From Butyrivibrio proteoclasticus (GTDB lineage Bacteria > Bacillota > Clostridia > Lachnospirales > Lachnospiraceae), in contig NZ_FOXO01000019.1 of the NCBI RefSeq assembly GCF_900115735.1, forward strand, positions 17,669-81,668: a stretch of DNA of 64,000 nt, read 5' to 3'. The notes below the pieces were generated by a model. The model was given only the letters and a program-made list of their open reading frames with translations. It searched no databases and had not been told where the DNA came from. A program made the position numbers and the translations under genes. Positions 8,813 through 17,057 of the stretch are shown here, one piece after another. The stretch's first letter is position 1. The number at the start of each line of letters is the position of its first letter.

Positions 8813-9748
8813 TTGTCAGAAAAAGAAAAAGTAATAATTAACAGACAGCACAAGGACAGGCTATTTAATTTTATTTTTGGAAGTGAAGAGAATAAGAGGT
8901 GGACATTATCTCTTTATAATGCTGTGAATGGCTCAAATTACGAGGATGAGTCACTGATTGTATTCAATACATTACAAAATTACTTATATGTTAGTATGAA
9001 AAATGATACTTCATTTATCATAGCGGATACAATGAGTCTATATGAGCATCAGTCAACATTTAATCCAAATATGCCGCTTAGAATGTTAAGGTATTTGAGC
9101 AATTTGTATTCTAAGTATGTTAAAGAAAATGCACTGGATGTATTTGGCAAGGATATCATTGAATTGCCAGTGCCAAAGCTGGTAACGTTCTATAATGGTC
9201 TTGATGATGTAGAAGATGAGATTATACTTAAGCTGAGTGATTCATTTCCTGAATACCAGAAGGGAAATGGAGATGTTGAAGTTAAAGTCAGAATGCTTAA
9301 TATAAATTATGGGCATAACAAAAGGCTTATTCAAGGATGTTCCCCATTAAAAGAGTACTCGTGGTTAATCGACAGGATTAGAAAATATAATGCTGAACTT
9401 GGAATAGAGAAGGCTACGATTAGAGCAATCAGGGAAATGCCATCATCTTTTGAAATCAAGATTTTTTTAGTTTCACATATGTCGGAGGTAGCAGATATGA
9501 TGTTAGCTGAAGATCAAGAAATTAATGCTTTAGAACTTGTAGGAAACGCAAGGGAAAAGAAGGGTGTAGAGAAAGGAATAGAACAAGGAATAGAGAAAGG
9601 AATAGAGAAAGGAATAGAGAAAGGAACAATCAGCACTATTAAATTATTAAGAGGTATGGAGATTGAAGATGCCATAATAATAGATAGAATTAGTAAAGAG
9701 TTTGATGTTACTAAAGAGTATGTAAGGAATTTAATGAAAAAAGTTTGA
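8813..9748 (+). CDS. Rpn-family recombination-promoting nuclease / putative transposase
   Basis: A 311-residue protein of the Rpn (PD-(D/E)XK, transposase_31-like) group. The N-terminal HKDRLFNFIFG, the IIADTMSLYEHQSTFNPNMP core with the E-x-Q catalytic pattern, and the PVPKLVTFYNG segment are typical. Rpn proteins of E. coli increase RecA-independent recombination and cut DNA. I place the start at TTG 8813 because AAAGGAGG lies 8 bases upstream; TTG/ATG at 8762/8765 have no such site. Near the C-terminus, five 12-base units encode GIEK/GIEQ repeats, followed by a short helical tail. A strong terminator follows. Confidence 0.85.
   Translation: MSEKEKVIINRQHKDRLFNFIFGSEENKRWTLSLYNAVNGSNYEDESLIVFNTLQNYLYVSMKNDTSFIIADTMSLYEHQSTFNPNMPLRMLRYLSNLYSKYVKENALDVFGKDIIELPVPKLVTFYNGLDDVEDEIILKLSDSFPEYQKGNGDVEVKVRMLNINYGHNKRLIQGCSPLKEYSWLIDRIRKYNAELGIEKATIRAIREMPSSFEIKIFLVSHMSEVADMMLAEDQEINALELVGNAREKKGVEKGIEQGIEKGIEKGIEKGTISTIKLLRGMEIEDAIIIDRISKEFDVTKEYVRNLMKKV
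9563..9622 (+). repeat. 12-bp in-frame minisatellite (GIEK/GIEQ)
   Basis: Five tandem 12-base units (GGAATAGAGAAA type) encode GVEK, GIEQ and three GIEK tetrapeptides. Similar units occur at about 53463-53510 in another Rpn-like gene and in the remnants at 700-727 and near 10230. Because 12 is a multiple of three, copy changes keep the frame. Each unit also carries an AAAGGA ribosome-binding-site-like stretch. Confidence 0.85.
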
Positions 9749-9769
9749 TTACCCAGTCTTTAAGAATGT

Positions 9770-9803
9770 GGCCGATGCACTTTTGAATGTGCATCGGCCT
9801 TTT
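9770..9803 (+). terminator. Strong terminator after the Rpn-type gene
   Basis: GGCCGATGCAC at 9770-9780 pairs perfectly with GTGCATCGGCC at 9789-9799, followed by TTTT. The stem is 11 bp with an 8-base loop. Confidence 0.85.
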
Positions 9804-9904
9804 AACGGAAAAACGAACTTAAATGATTGAATGAGTGCACAAAGAGCGATATAATAGAATATATACATATTTTAGTTAAAAGAAGTGCGAAGTAATGGTG
9901 AACC

Positions 9905-10390
9905 TTGACAAGTTCATACTTTACATCTGGGAGGGGATATACTGAATCCTTATATGTTTTTTACTTTGAGAGAAAACTTCCGGTAATTAATTGCAACGAA
10001 GCTCAAATTGACGACTTACTTGGAATTTATGAAAAGATTTTTCTGAGATTGAAGCAAGAGCAAGAAGCCAGCGACTTGTCAGCACTTTCCTATGATGCTA
10101 TCATAAGGTTAACATATAGAGTTGCGTACAAACTAACGATGAAACAGGACAATGTTCAGAAGAAAGTGGGTGACGTTATGGGTGGAAAAGTATTAGATCT
10201 ACCATGCTTCAGAGCATATGATCAAGGATTAGAAGAAGGTATAGAACAAGGCATAGAAGCCTTTATCGAAGATAAGTTGGAAGATGGTATTTCTATTGAT
10301 ATAATAAAAAGCAAACTGTGTAAGAGATTTGAAATCTCAGAAGAAAAAGCAGATGAGTATATAGATAAAGTGCTCAGTAAAACAGAATAA
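9905..10390 (+). pseudogene. Truncated Rpn/PD-(D/E)XK-type gene
   Basis: The frame encodes 161 residues with no good start: the only upstream initiation candidate, ATG 9895, is out of frame and stops after 16 codons. The middle part (ERKLPVINCNEAQIDDLL, DVMGGKVLDLP) is not in the intact Rpn gene nearby. The tail (GIEQGIEAFIEDKLEDG, then FEISEEKADEY) resembles the C-terminus of the PD-(D/E)XK gene at 52659. I read it as the 3' half of a related gene whose 5' end was lost by deletion and frameshift. Part of it is duplicated at 6473. Confidence 0.6.
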
Positions 10391-10570
10391 TAATGATAAT
10401 GACTCCAAATGTAAGGTGTGAAATCTTATGTTGGGAGTTTTTGTTTGCAAAATTGTTGACATTACATGGTTCCAATGTTGCGATATCTTAGTAATTAGTG
10501 CGTGCTCAAAAATTAATAACCACTGATATTTACTGACTTTGCGGGCAATCCGTGAGATAATAGATGCAAG
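10284..10570 (+). repeat. Near-duplicate of 6473-6759
   Basis: Second copy of the 287-bp segment described at 6473. The similarity ends abruptly at AGATGCAAG, where the degraded IS1182-like element begins. That makes 10570 the probable left insertion point. Confidence 0.85.
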
Positions 10571-12054
10571 GAAATCATTACTATTGTTTCAAAAACCTTG
10601 CACCTTTCGCGGAGAATCCCATGTACAAAAAGAATCAAAATCGTCAAATAACACTCAAGGATTTTGATCAGCCACTTTGCTTGAAGCTAAATCCTGAGAA
10701 CAAATGGATAAAGAAAGCTGCCATGATATCATGGGATGACATCGAAGAAGAATACGCTGATCTGTTCCCATCAGGTTGTGGGATGCCGTCAAAGCCTTTG
10801 AGGATGGCTCTTGGTGCACTTCTCATTCAGAAGAAATATGATTATTCCGACAGAGAGTTTGTAGAGCAGATCCAGGAGAATCCGTATTATCAGTATTTCA
10901 ACTACCGGGATTCCATCTAGAGCAGCCATTTGCACCATCACTGCTTGTTGAGTTCCGTAAACGCCTTACTGATGAAAAGCTTGCCGAGATCAATGAAATG
11001 ATCATCAAGAACAATAAACATGACGATGACAACACTCCATCTGGTAGTAATGGAGATAACCCGGATAATCATGACGATGCAGGCAATGGCAATGATGGAA
11101 CACTCATCATTGATGCCAGCTGCGCTCCACAGAAAATAGCCTTTCCTCAGGATGTTAATCTTCTGAATGAAACCAAGAGAAAATCTTGAAGGAATTATCG
11201 AATCTGTCTGATATGAGTACAATCTCAAAAAAACAAGGATGTACAAGGAAAAAGCCAGAAAGGACTATCTTGCTCTGGCAAAGAGCAAGAAGAGATCTTC
11301 AAAGAAGATCCGTAAGTCAATAAAGAAGCAACTCCAGTACATACGCCGAGACAGGAATTACATCAACTGGCTCTCAAGCTATGGATACTATCCTGATGAA
11401 AAATAGCTGGAACACCTTGAGGTACTGGATAAGCTTGTTGAACAGCAACAGTACATGTACAACAAGACTCATACAGTAGAGAACAGGATTGCCAGTATAT
11501 TCCAGCCATACATCAGACCTATTGTCAGAGGAAAGAGCAAGGCGCCTGTTGAGTTTGGCGCAAAGCTTGACCTAAGTGTAGAGAATGGTCTTGGCAGGAT
11601 AGAAAAGATATCCTTTGAAGCTTACAACGAAAGCGAAGTGCTGATTCCAGCAATAGAGAACTACTACAAGCGTAATGGACATTATCCCGAAAGAGTTCTT
11701 GCAGATAAGATATACAGAAACAGAGTCAATCTTGCGTACTGCAAAGAGCATGGGATAAGGCTTGCTGGTCCAGCTCTTGGAAGGCCTGGCAAGGATACAG
11801 TCATCGATAAGCATACAGAGTACATTGATAGCGTAGACAGGATCGAAGTTGAGCGTAAATTTGGATTATCAAAGCACAGTCATGGACTGGGCTTGATCAT
11901 GACAAAGCGCGAGGATACTACACGCAGCTCAATAGTGCTGTCGATCATCTCAATGAACCTGGATAGCCTGTTAAGGCTTTCTTTGTTCCAAAAACTGATT
12001 TTGATATTTTCAAGGTACAATTGTTGTTATTTTTTATGCAAAAGCATCGGCTGA
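10570..12054 (+). mobile_element. Degraded IS1182-like element
   Basis: The left boundary is set by the loss of similarity to the copy at 6473-6759. The body holds one broken transposase gene. I found no inverted repeats or target duplication. The right end is uncertain, because the sequence passes into an IS66 fragment near 12060. Confidence 0.6.
10621..12054 (+). pseudogene. IS1182/IS5-like transposase, multiply broken
   Basis: Pieces of one transposase lie in successive frames. 10621-10905 encodes the N-terminal domain (MYKKNQNRQITLKDFDQP, then MPSKPLRMALGALLIQKK). A small deletion near 10905 shifts the frame; the next frame reads LPGFHLEQPFAPSLLVEFRK. A third stretch reads ARKDYLALAKSKKRSSKK and INWLSSYGYYPDEK before a TAG at 11404. 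From 11455 the frame resumes with ENRIASIFQPYIRP and RVLADKIYRNRVNLAYC, which belongs to the DDE domain. At least three lesions are visible, so the gene is dead. The best intact frame (11455-12054) would give 199 residues. Confidence 0.85.
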
Positions 12055-12072
12055 AAAAACAGCTGGTTGCTG

Positions 12073-13072
12073 AGCATACACTAATTCAAAGACGGGCGAA
12101 AGATGCCACGCACAGTTTCCTGAAGGATATGTCAATGACGTAAACTATGGCGGCAGTGTCAAAGCACTTGCATTCATCCTTGATAATGAATGCTGTGTTT
12201 CTATAGACAAGACCATAAAGCTTATTTCAGATCTCACTGACGGAAAACTGAGTATTTCAAAAGGCATGGTCAATGGTCTTTCCAAAGAATTCTCCATGAA
12301 AACGGATAAGGAAAAGAAAGAGCTTTTTGTATCACTGATGCAGAAGCCTGTACTCCATACAGATAACACCAATGCCAGAAGCAATGGAAGCAGCCGATTT
12401 GTATTTATTGTTGCTGCTCCGGATGGGACCGCCCAGTATTACTTCAGGGAAAACAAAGGCCATGCAGGAATAAAAGATACCCCTGTCGACCTTAACCAGT
12501 CAGCGATATTTATACATGACCATGACACCACCTTTTATAATTATGGCAGTGGCCATCATGAATGTATCGCTCATATCCTGAGATACTGTAAAGACAGCAT
12601 ACAGAATGAACCTGACCGGAAATGGAATAAGAAGATGTATAAACTTCTGCGGGAAATGGTTCATTACCGGAACGGTATTGGTGAAACTACGGGATTTGAT
12701 GAAAAAACTGTCATGGCATTTGAAGAAAGATATGACAGCATCCTGGAAGAAGCCCGAGAAGAATACGAATACATTCCACCCAGTAAATATTATAGAGAAG
12801 GCTATAACTTATACAGACGTATGAAGAAGTATAGGTCCAGCCATCTGCTATTTTTACATGATATAAGAGTTCCGCACAACAATAACATGGCGGAACGCCT
12901 TTGGCTTGCCTATAAACGAAAGCAGCATCAAGTCATGAGTTTCCGCTCGGATGCGAGCATTGATTACCTCTGTCAGAGCATGCTTCTATCATTAAGGCAG
13001 GATCCAGAATCCAGCGTGTATGACAGCGTATCGAAGATCTTCGATAGACAAAAGGCCGGTAGATTGACTTGA
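12073..13072 (+). pseudogene. IS66-type transposase (TnpC), 5'-truncated
   Basis: An open frame from 12073 to 13072 with no start codon at its beginning; ATG 12266 is internal. It encodes the DDE_Tnp_IS66 region: HTDNTNARSNGSSRFVF contains a catalytic aspartate, GSGHHECIAHILRYCKD follows the second, and VPHNNNMAERLWLAYKRKQ contains the glutamate helix. IS66 elements normally encode TnpA, TnpB and a TnpC of about 500 residues. TnpA, TnpB and the N-terminal third of TnpC are absent, so this is a remnant joined to the dead IS1182-like element. Confidence 0.85.
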
Positions 13073-13103
13073 TGAATCAAGTGTAGTCTACCGGTCTTCT
13101 TAT
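13056..13103 (+). terminator. Hairpin at the end of the IS66 remnant
   Basis: CCGGTAGA at 13056-13063 pairs with TCTACCGG at 13087-13094, and CTTGAT/ATCAAG pair inside it. A T-rich stretch follows. It overlaps the last codons of the transposase. Confidence 0.6.
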
Positions 13104-13422
13104 CTCAAGCTAGGGTATGAACTGTAATGATAAACGGTATTGCATATATGGTTGTTCGTGGTAATGTTGACACTATAAAAAAATATGTGTTAACATATTT
13201 TTAGAATAAATTTTCGGACAAAATTAATTTTACGAAATATTGTTTGAAATTTTTTTCTTTATGAAGCATTGTCATGCATTAGGCGGTGAGTACCGATTTT
13301 GATGAAATGTGGACATATTGAATTTTTTTCACATCTGTATGTGAAGTGGCGAAGCTCGGTCAAAATCAGTGTACATATATAGAGTAATGTTTTTTTCATA
13401 ATTCTAAACGTTGGAGCAAACT
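13104..13422 (+). promoter_or_regulatory. Promoter and structured leader of loaP
   Basis: No gene lies here. TTGACA at 13167-13172 with TAACAT 18 bases later is a possible promoter. A perfect 10-bp hairpin (AAAAATATGT / ACATATTTTT, 13179-13202) overlaps it. Further down, GATTTTGA (13295-13302) can pair with TCAAAATC (13360-13367), enclosing the small hairpin TTCACAT/ATGTGAA (13328-13345). The layout suggests folded leader RNA in front of the antiterminator gene. Confidence 0.45.
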
Positions 13423-14199
13423 ATGTGGTATGTAATTCAGTCAAAAACAGGTGATGAAAATAAAATCAAGCTTCTCTTGGAAGAACTCTTGGATAAAAGC
13501 TGTTATAAAAGGTGTTTTGTCCCGCTTTATGAATCTGTAAGACATAGACAGGAAAAAAGTCTGATTATGATGAAAAAGCTACTTCCCGGATACTTGTTTG
13601 TGGAAACTGATTATCCGGAAAAAGTTCATCATGTACTAAGAAGCCTGCCTGATTATGCGGATGTACTTGGTGCCAGGGAAAATCGTGAAAAAGAAAAGTG
13701 CTTTGTTCCAGTTGGTAAAGAAGATGAGAGCTTTTTTGACAGTATACTTGAAGACGGAATAATGCATGTCAGCTACGTTCATTTGTCAAAGGCAAACAGG
13801 ATAGATAAAGTTGTCGGACCCTTAAAACAGTACAGAAATTATATTACCAAGATGGAATTCAGGCATAGATATGCTACTGTTGAGACAGAAATTTTCGGTA
13901 AAAGAAGAAAGCTTCAATTTGGATTATGGTCAGACCAGGATCCCAAGATGCCCTGGCTGGAAGAACAAAAGGAAAAAGAAAACATTAATACAGTCAACGG
14001 GAACATTATTAACAGTCACACTTTTAATATAGGAATCAATCCCGGTGATAAAGTTGAATACCCTGAAATATATGGGGATACGGTGTTTGTGGTTGATCGC
14101 GTGGATCCTGCAAAGAGAATCCTTCATACAACTATAGATTTATTTGGTAGTGCGAGAAGCATTGAAATGTATGTGGATGATGTGAAGAAAATAGGATAG
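13423..14199 (+). CDS. loaP: LoaP-type NusG paralog (processive antiterminator)
   Basis: A 258-residue NusG-family protein. The NGN domain is at residues 1-175, beginning MWYVIQSKTGDE and including LLPGYLFVETDYPEKVHHVL. The C-terminal KOW domain follows (GDKVEYPEIYGDTVFVVDRV). Specialised NusG paralogs of the LoaP group bind RNA polymerase and, in Bacillus velezensis, a leader RNA hairpin, letting polymerase read through terminators in long biosynthetic operons. I choose ATG 13423 because GGAG lies 7 bases before it and it gives the canonical NusG start; TTG 13411 would precede that site. It heads a glycan locus of about 29 kb, exactly the context known for LoaP in Clostridia. Confidence 0.85.
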   Translation: MWYVIQSKTGDENKIKLLLEELLDKSCYKRCFVPLYESVRHRQEKSLIMMKKLLPGYLFVETDYPEKVHHVLRSLPDYADVLGARENREKEKCFVPVGKEDESFFDSILEDGIMHVSYVHLSKANRIDKVVGPLKQYRNYITKMEFRHRYATVETEIFGKRRKLQFGLWSDQDPKMPWLEEQKEKENINTVNGNIINSHTFNIGINPGDKVEYPEIYGDTVFVVDRVDPAKRILHTTIDLFGSARSIEMYVDDVKKIG

Positions 14200-14206
14200 G
14201 AACTGT

Positions 14207-14243
14207 AAAGCTGCTGTTTGGTGAAACGGCAGCTTTATTAAAT
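14207..14243 (+). terminator. 13-bp stem terminator after loaP
   Basis: AAAGCTGCTGTTT (14207-14219) pairs with AAACGGCAGCTTT (14224-14236), with one G-U pair and a GGTG loop, followed by ATTAAATTTATT. It lies 8 bases after the loaP stop. It is a candidate LoaP-regulated terminator. Confidence 0.8.
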
Positions 14244-14280
14244 TTATTAAACGGAACTTTATTGTGTGGTTTCGTAGAAT

Positions 14281-14478
14281 ATGGAATCTGAGAAAATGTA
14301 TGTCAGAATGCATGATCTTAAGGATTTTGGTATACATAACGAGGAAGTGACAGCATCTGTTGGAGCTGATGGGAAGATGAATGAGTTTTCTGCGATTATG
14401 GGATTGTGTAATCGGAGACATTTAGGTAATGCTATAAATGCGAGAGAACAAGCGTTTAAAAGATATGTAGAGGAATAG
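14281..14478 (+). pseudogene. DegT/DnrJ-type sugar aminotransferase fragment
   Basis: The 65 encoded residues match the middle of DegT/DnrJ/EryC1 PLP aminotransferases: LKDFGIHNEEVTASVGADGK, then KMNEFSAIMGLCNRRH. The PLP-lysine region and both ends are missing, and the usual length is about 370 residues. It is a remnant of an amino-sugar gene from an earlier state of this locus. Confidence 0.8.
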
Positions 14479-15017
14479 GACGGAGAAAAGGAGTACATCA
14501 TAAACCCGGAGGTTCCTCGAAAAATGGGATGTGAGAGTGGAAAGATGGAACACTTGAAATCCGCAATTTATAATACTTTGACGAATGAAGGGAGATGAAT
14601 TCATATTGCATCTGTATAGTTGCAGAGAGGAATGTTGGAAAGATGGAACGGGAACGGGAACGGGTAATGTAAACCGCGGAATAGAGGCATTTTAGAGCTA
14701 TACCGCCGCATTTTTCCGTTCTATACCTACGAGTAGGTTAGAGGGATGAAACGGAGACGGACGTCTCTTGGTTCAGTGTTTATAAGGGTTGGCGAGGCTT
14801 CAAGGTCCAAACTCCCAAAGGCTCCCAACTGAGGTTTTAAGAATGGCTTATCAGTGAAGTCTACAAAACAGTCCAAACTTCCAAAGATCCCTAACTGAGG
14901 TTTTGAGAGCAGTTTATCAGCGAAGTCCTTAAAACCGATCCAGAACTTCCAAAGGATCCCAACTGAGGTTTTGGAGAGGGTTTATTAGGGAAGTCCTTAA
15001 AGCAGCCCAAGGGAGAT
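14479..15017 (+). promoter_or_regulatory. 539-bp gene-free leader with hairpins and tandem repeats
   Basis: No intact gene is present. It holds three GGGAAC units near 14648-14664, a hairpin ACCTAC-GA-GTAGGT at 14725-14738, and three 66-68-bp tandem repeats at 14805-15004. It lies between loaP and the glycan operon, where a LoaP-recognition leader RNA would be expected. Confidence 0.4.
14805..15004 (+). repeat. Three 66-68-bp imperfect tandem repeats
   Basis: Units run 14805-14870, 14871-14936 and 14937-15004. Each begins like GTCCAAACTTCCAAAG, then AACTGAGGTTTT, TTTATCAG and GAAGTCC. All three frames contain stops, so this is not coding. In unit 2 GGTTTT near the front can pair with AAAACC at the end. 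Units 2 and 3 are closer to each other than to unit 1. Confidence 0.85.
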
Positions 15018-15311
15018 ATGTCAATATCGCTAGATGTATTGTATCATCTGGTTGAACCCAACGTTTATGAAAACTATATGAATAATCTGTTTGGGAGTAG
15101 CAACAAATGGGTCGGAATATATTCTTACGATGGAAAATTAGATTTGCCTATGGCAAGTCATGTCTTATATAGGGAGCATAATGATTATATAAAAGAGCAC
15201 TTTAAGAATTTTCGTCTAGTGGAAATTATAAAGAATCAGTATAAAAGAACATTATCATCGGATCCAGAAACAACGTCGTGGTGTGATTTTTTCTTTTATG
15301 AGAGCGTATGA
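15018..15311 (+). pseudogene. C-terminal fragment of a class I methyltransferase
   Basis: The 97 encoded residues begin SISLDVLYHLVEPNVYENYM, which in class I SAM-dependent methyltransferases is the post-motif-II region (D-V-x-Y-H-L-V-E). The SAM-binding glycine-rich motif that should come before it is missing. The frame directly abuts the tandem repeats. A GGGAGAT site before the ATG could allow translation, but the product could not bind SAM. I treat it as a remnant. Confidence 0.7.
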
Positions 15312-15484
15312 GAATATTTAGTTGCCGCATTCGAAATTTAGATTATATTGGAGCTTCCCATATGCTTAGTTTCCTAGTTTTGATTAACTCGGTGTATTGC
15401 AAAAATCTTGTTTTATGACAAGTGCAAGGACAGTTAGAAATGAGGTCCGCCGGAATAGAAAATAATAGTGATAAAGGAAAAAAG

Positions 15485-16534
15485 ATGATAACTGAAGATT
15501 ATTTGTTGAATTTTCAAGAAGCAGAAATTATTGGTGACCGAATTATTTTTTGGGCGCTAAATTCAAATGGTATTTTCTCATATGATTTGAAAAACAAAAC
15601 ATTGGATTGTTTGTCTAAAACTGAGAAATATGATAATGCAGAGTTTTTATTTAATGGCTGTGCAGCTTATAATTCAAAGATATTTTTTTCACCTTTTAAT
15701 AGCAGCTCGATCTGCATTTATGAAACTGAAACTGATGAAATAGAATATATTAAACTAGAAAAGAAGGGGCTTTTTTCAAGTGTATTTGTTTACGGAGATA
15801 AGATATATTTTTGGGGATTTGGAAAGAATAATGTAAAGGTTATGCTTTATCCAAGTCATATATTACAAGACTTGGATGAGCTCACAGATGTCAGTATCAC
15901 ATCTAAGCCGTTAATTGTGGAGAATAAAGTGTACTTTACAATAGATGAAATGGGCGGGTTTTGTGAATATGATTTGAGTGATGGATCAAAGTTTAGAGTG
16001 CATAAATTGGAAAGTGATTGTAAATTTAATACCATTTCATACGCAGGAGATTGTCTTTGGTTTTCAGGCGATAAGAAGAAAATTATTGCATGGAATACTA
16101 TAGATAATGAGGTGCAGAGTTATCCGTTGACGCTAACAAATGTGAACCAAGATATAACATGGAATGAGTTCTTTTTTGATAATAGCTTTGTTATGGGAAA
16201 GTACGTATATTATCTTCCTAAAAAAACAAATGAAATAATTCGAATTAGAATTGATAGCGGAACTATTGAAATTGTTTATGTAATTGATGGAGCAAATGGA
16301 GGGAATTTTATAAGAATTAGTGATGAATATGGCTTGATAGTTGTTGAAGGCGGTAATCATGATGCGATTTGCGATATTTTTGTTGAAAAAAGGGGTACGT
16401 TAGTCCGAAATGACGAAATTAAGGTTCCGAAGGGATCTGAACTTGAAAAGTATATCTGTTGGGGGAGTTTAGAATCTAGATTCAACACACTAAACAGATT
16501 TATTCGTTCTCTGACACAGACAAATTTGAGGTGA
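15485..16534 (+). CDS. Beta-propeller-like protein of unknown function
   Basis: A 349-residue soluble protein with about six repeated units of strand-turn pattern: GDRIIFWALNSNGIFSYDL, SKIFFSPFNSSSICIYE, GDKIYFWGFG, ENKVYFTIDEMGGFCEYDL, GDCLWFSGDKKKIIAWN and GKYVYYLPKKTNEIIRIRI. Such repeats form beta-propellers used for binding or scaffolding. No signal peptide or catalytic motif is seen. I chose ATG 15485, with AAAGGA upstream; ATG 15440 and GTG 15422 are in-frame alternatives. It is the first intact gene after the loaP leader and is followed 7 bases later by a membrane-anchored YGxG-domain gene. Confidence 0.6.
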   Translation: MITEDYLLNFQEAEIIGDRIIFWALNSNGIFSYDLKNKTLDCLSKTEKYDNAEFLFNGCAAYNSKIFFSPFNSSSICIYETETDEIEYIKLEKKGLFSSVFVYGDKIYFWGFGKNNVKVMLYPSHILQDLDELTDVSITSKPLIVENKVYFTIDEMGGFCEYDLSDGSKFRVHKLESDCKFNTISYAGDCLWFSGDKKKIIAWNTIDNEVQSYPLTLTNVNQDITWNEFFFDNSFVMGKYVYYLPKKTNEIIRIRIDSGTIEIVYVIDGANGGNFIRISDEYGLIVVEGGNHDAICDIFVEKRGTLVRNDEIKVPKGSELEKYICWGSLESRFNTLNRFIRSLTQTNLR

Positions 16535-16541
16535 AATATTG

Positions 16542-17048
16542 ATGAAGGTATACAATACAAGACATATTCGACGGATATTTTTGTGCTTCTTTCCAGTCTC
16601 TGTGGTGTTTATTATCAGTGTGGTTGTGATTCGAAAGTTGCTGAATTATATATCAAAAGTAAATATAGATATAGAAAAGAAGATTTGTTATATCAATCTA
16701 TACAACATGTGGATTAGTCAATATATACAGCAAAAGAAAATCTCAGATTTTGTTGTAAAAAATGGATATAAAAATATTGCTATATATGGATGGGGGGATT
16801 TGGGAAAAAGATTATATGATGAATTGATACAGAACAGCGAAATTAATCTTAGATATATTGTTGATAGAGCTGATATTAAGGAAATAAATAGCTTGTGTAA
16901 ATGTGTAAAAAATGCCAATGACATAAATGAAAAGATAGACTTATTAATAATCACACCATTTATTGAATTCGATACTATCAAAGATAGTATTAATAATGAC
17001 AAAATCATGCAGATATTCTCTCTAGAAGATTTAGTATATGAAATGTAA
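16542..17048 (+). CDS. Membrane-anchored YGxG Rossmann-like protein
   Basis: A 168-residue protein with one N-terminal membrane segment (IFLCFFPVSVVFIISVVVI) and a C-terminal Rossmann-like module starting IAIYGWGDLGKRLYDEL. The module ends with the strand LLIITPF. The same module recurs as an extra domain in many proteins of this locus. It resembles the N-terminal domain of PglD/NeuD acetyltransferases and the C-terminal domain of C-methyltransferases, but has no partner enzyme here. ATG 16542 is preceded by GAGGTG at good spacing. Function is unknown; it may bind a nucleotide or act as a docking unit at the membrane. Confidence 0.65.
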   Translation: MKVYNTRHIRRIFLCFFPVSVVFIISVVVIRKLLNYISKVNIDIEKKICYINLYNMWISQYIQQKKISDFVVKNGYKNIAIYGWGDLGKRLYDELIQNSEINLRYIVDRADIKEINSLCKCVKNANDINEKIDLLIITPFIEFDTIKDSINNDKIMQIFSLEDLVYEM

Positions 17049-17057
17049 GGATGATTG

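Noticed and set aside
9563..9622. GIEK repeat DNA considered as a CRISPR or regulatory iteron
   Set aside because: The 12-bp units are in frame inside an Rpn-type coding sequence and recur in related genes.
10938..11246. 102-codon minus-strand frame
   Set aside because: It is antisense to the broken IS1182-like transposase and has no independent support.
14805..15004. Tandem repeats considered as a CRISPR array
   Set aside because: Units are contiguous, diverged and 66-68 bp with no conserved repeat/unique spacer pattern, and no cas genes are present.
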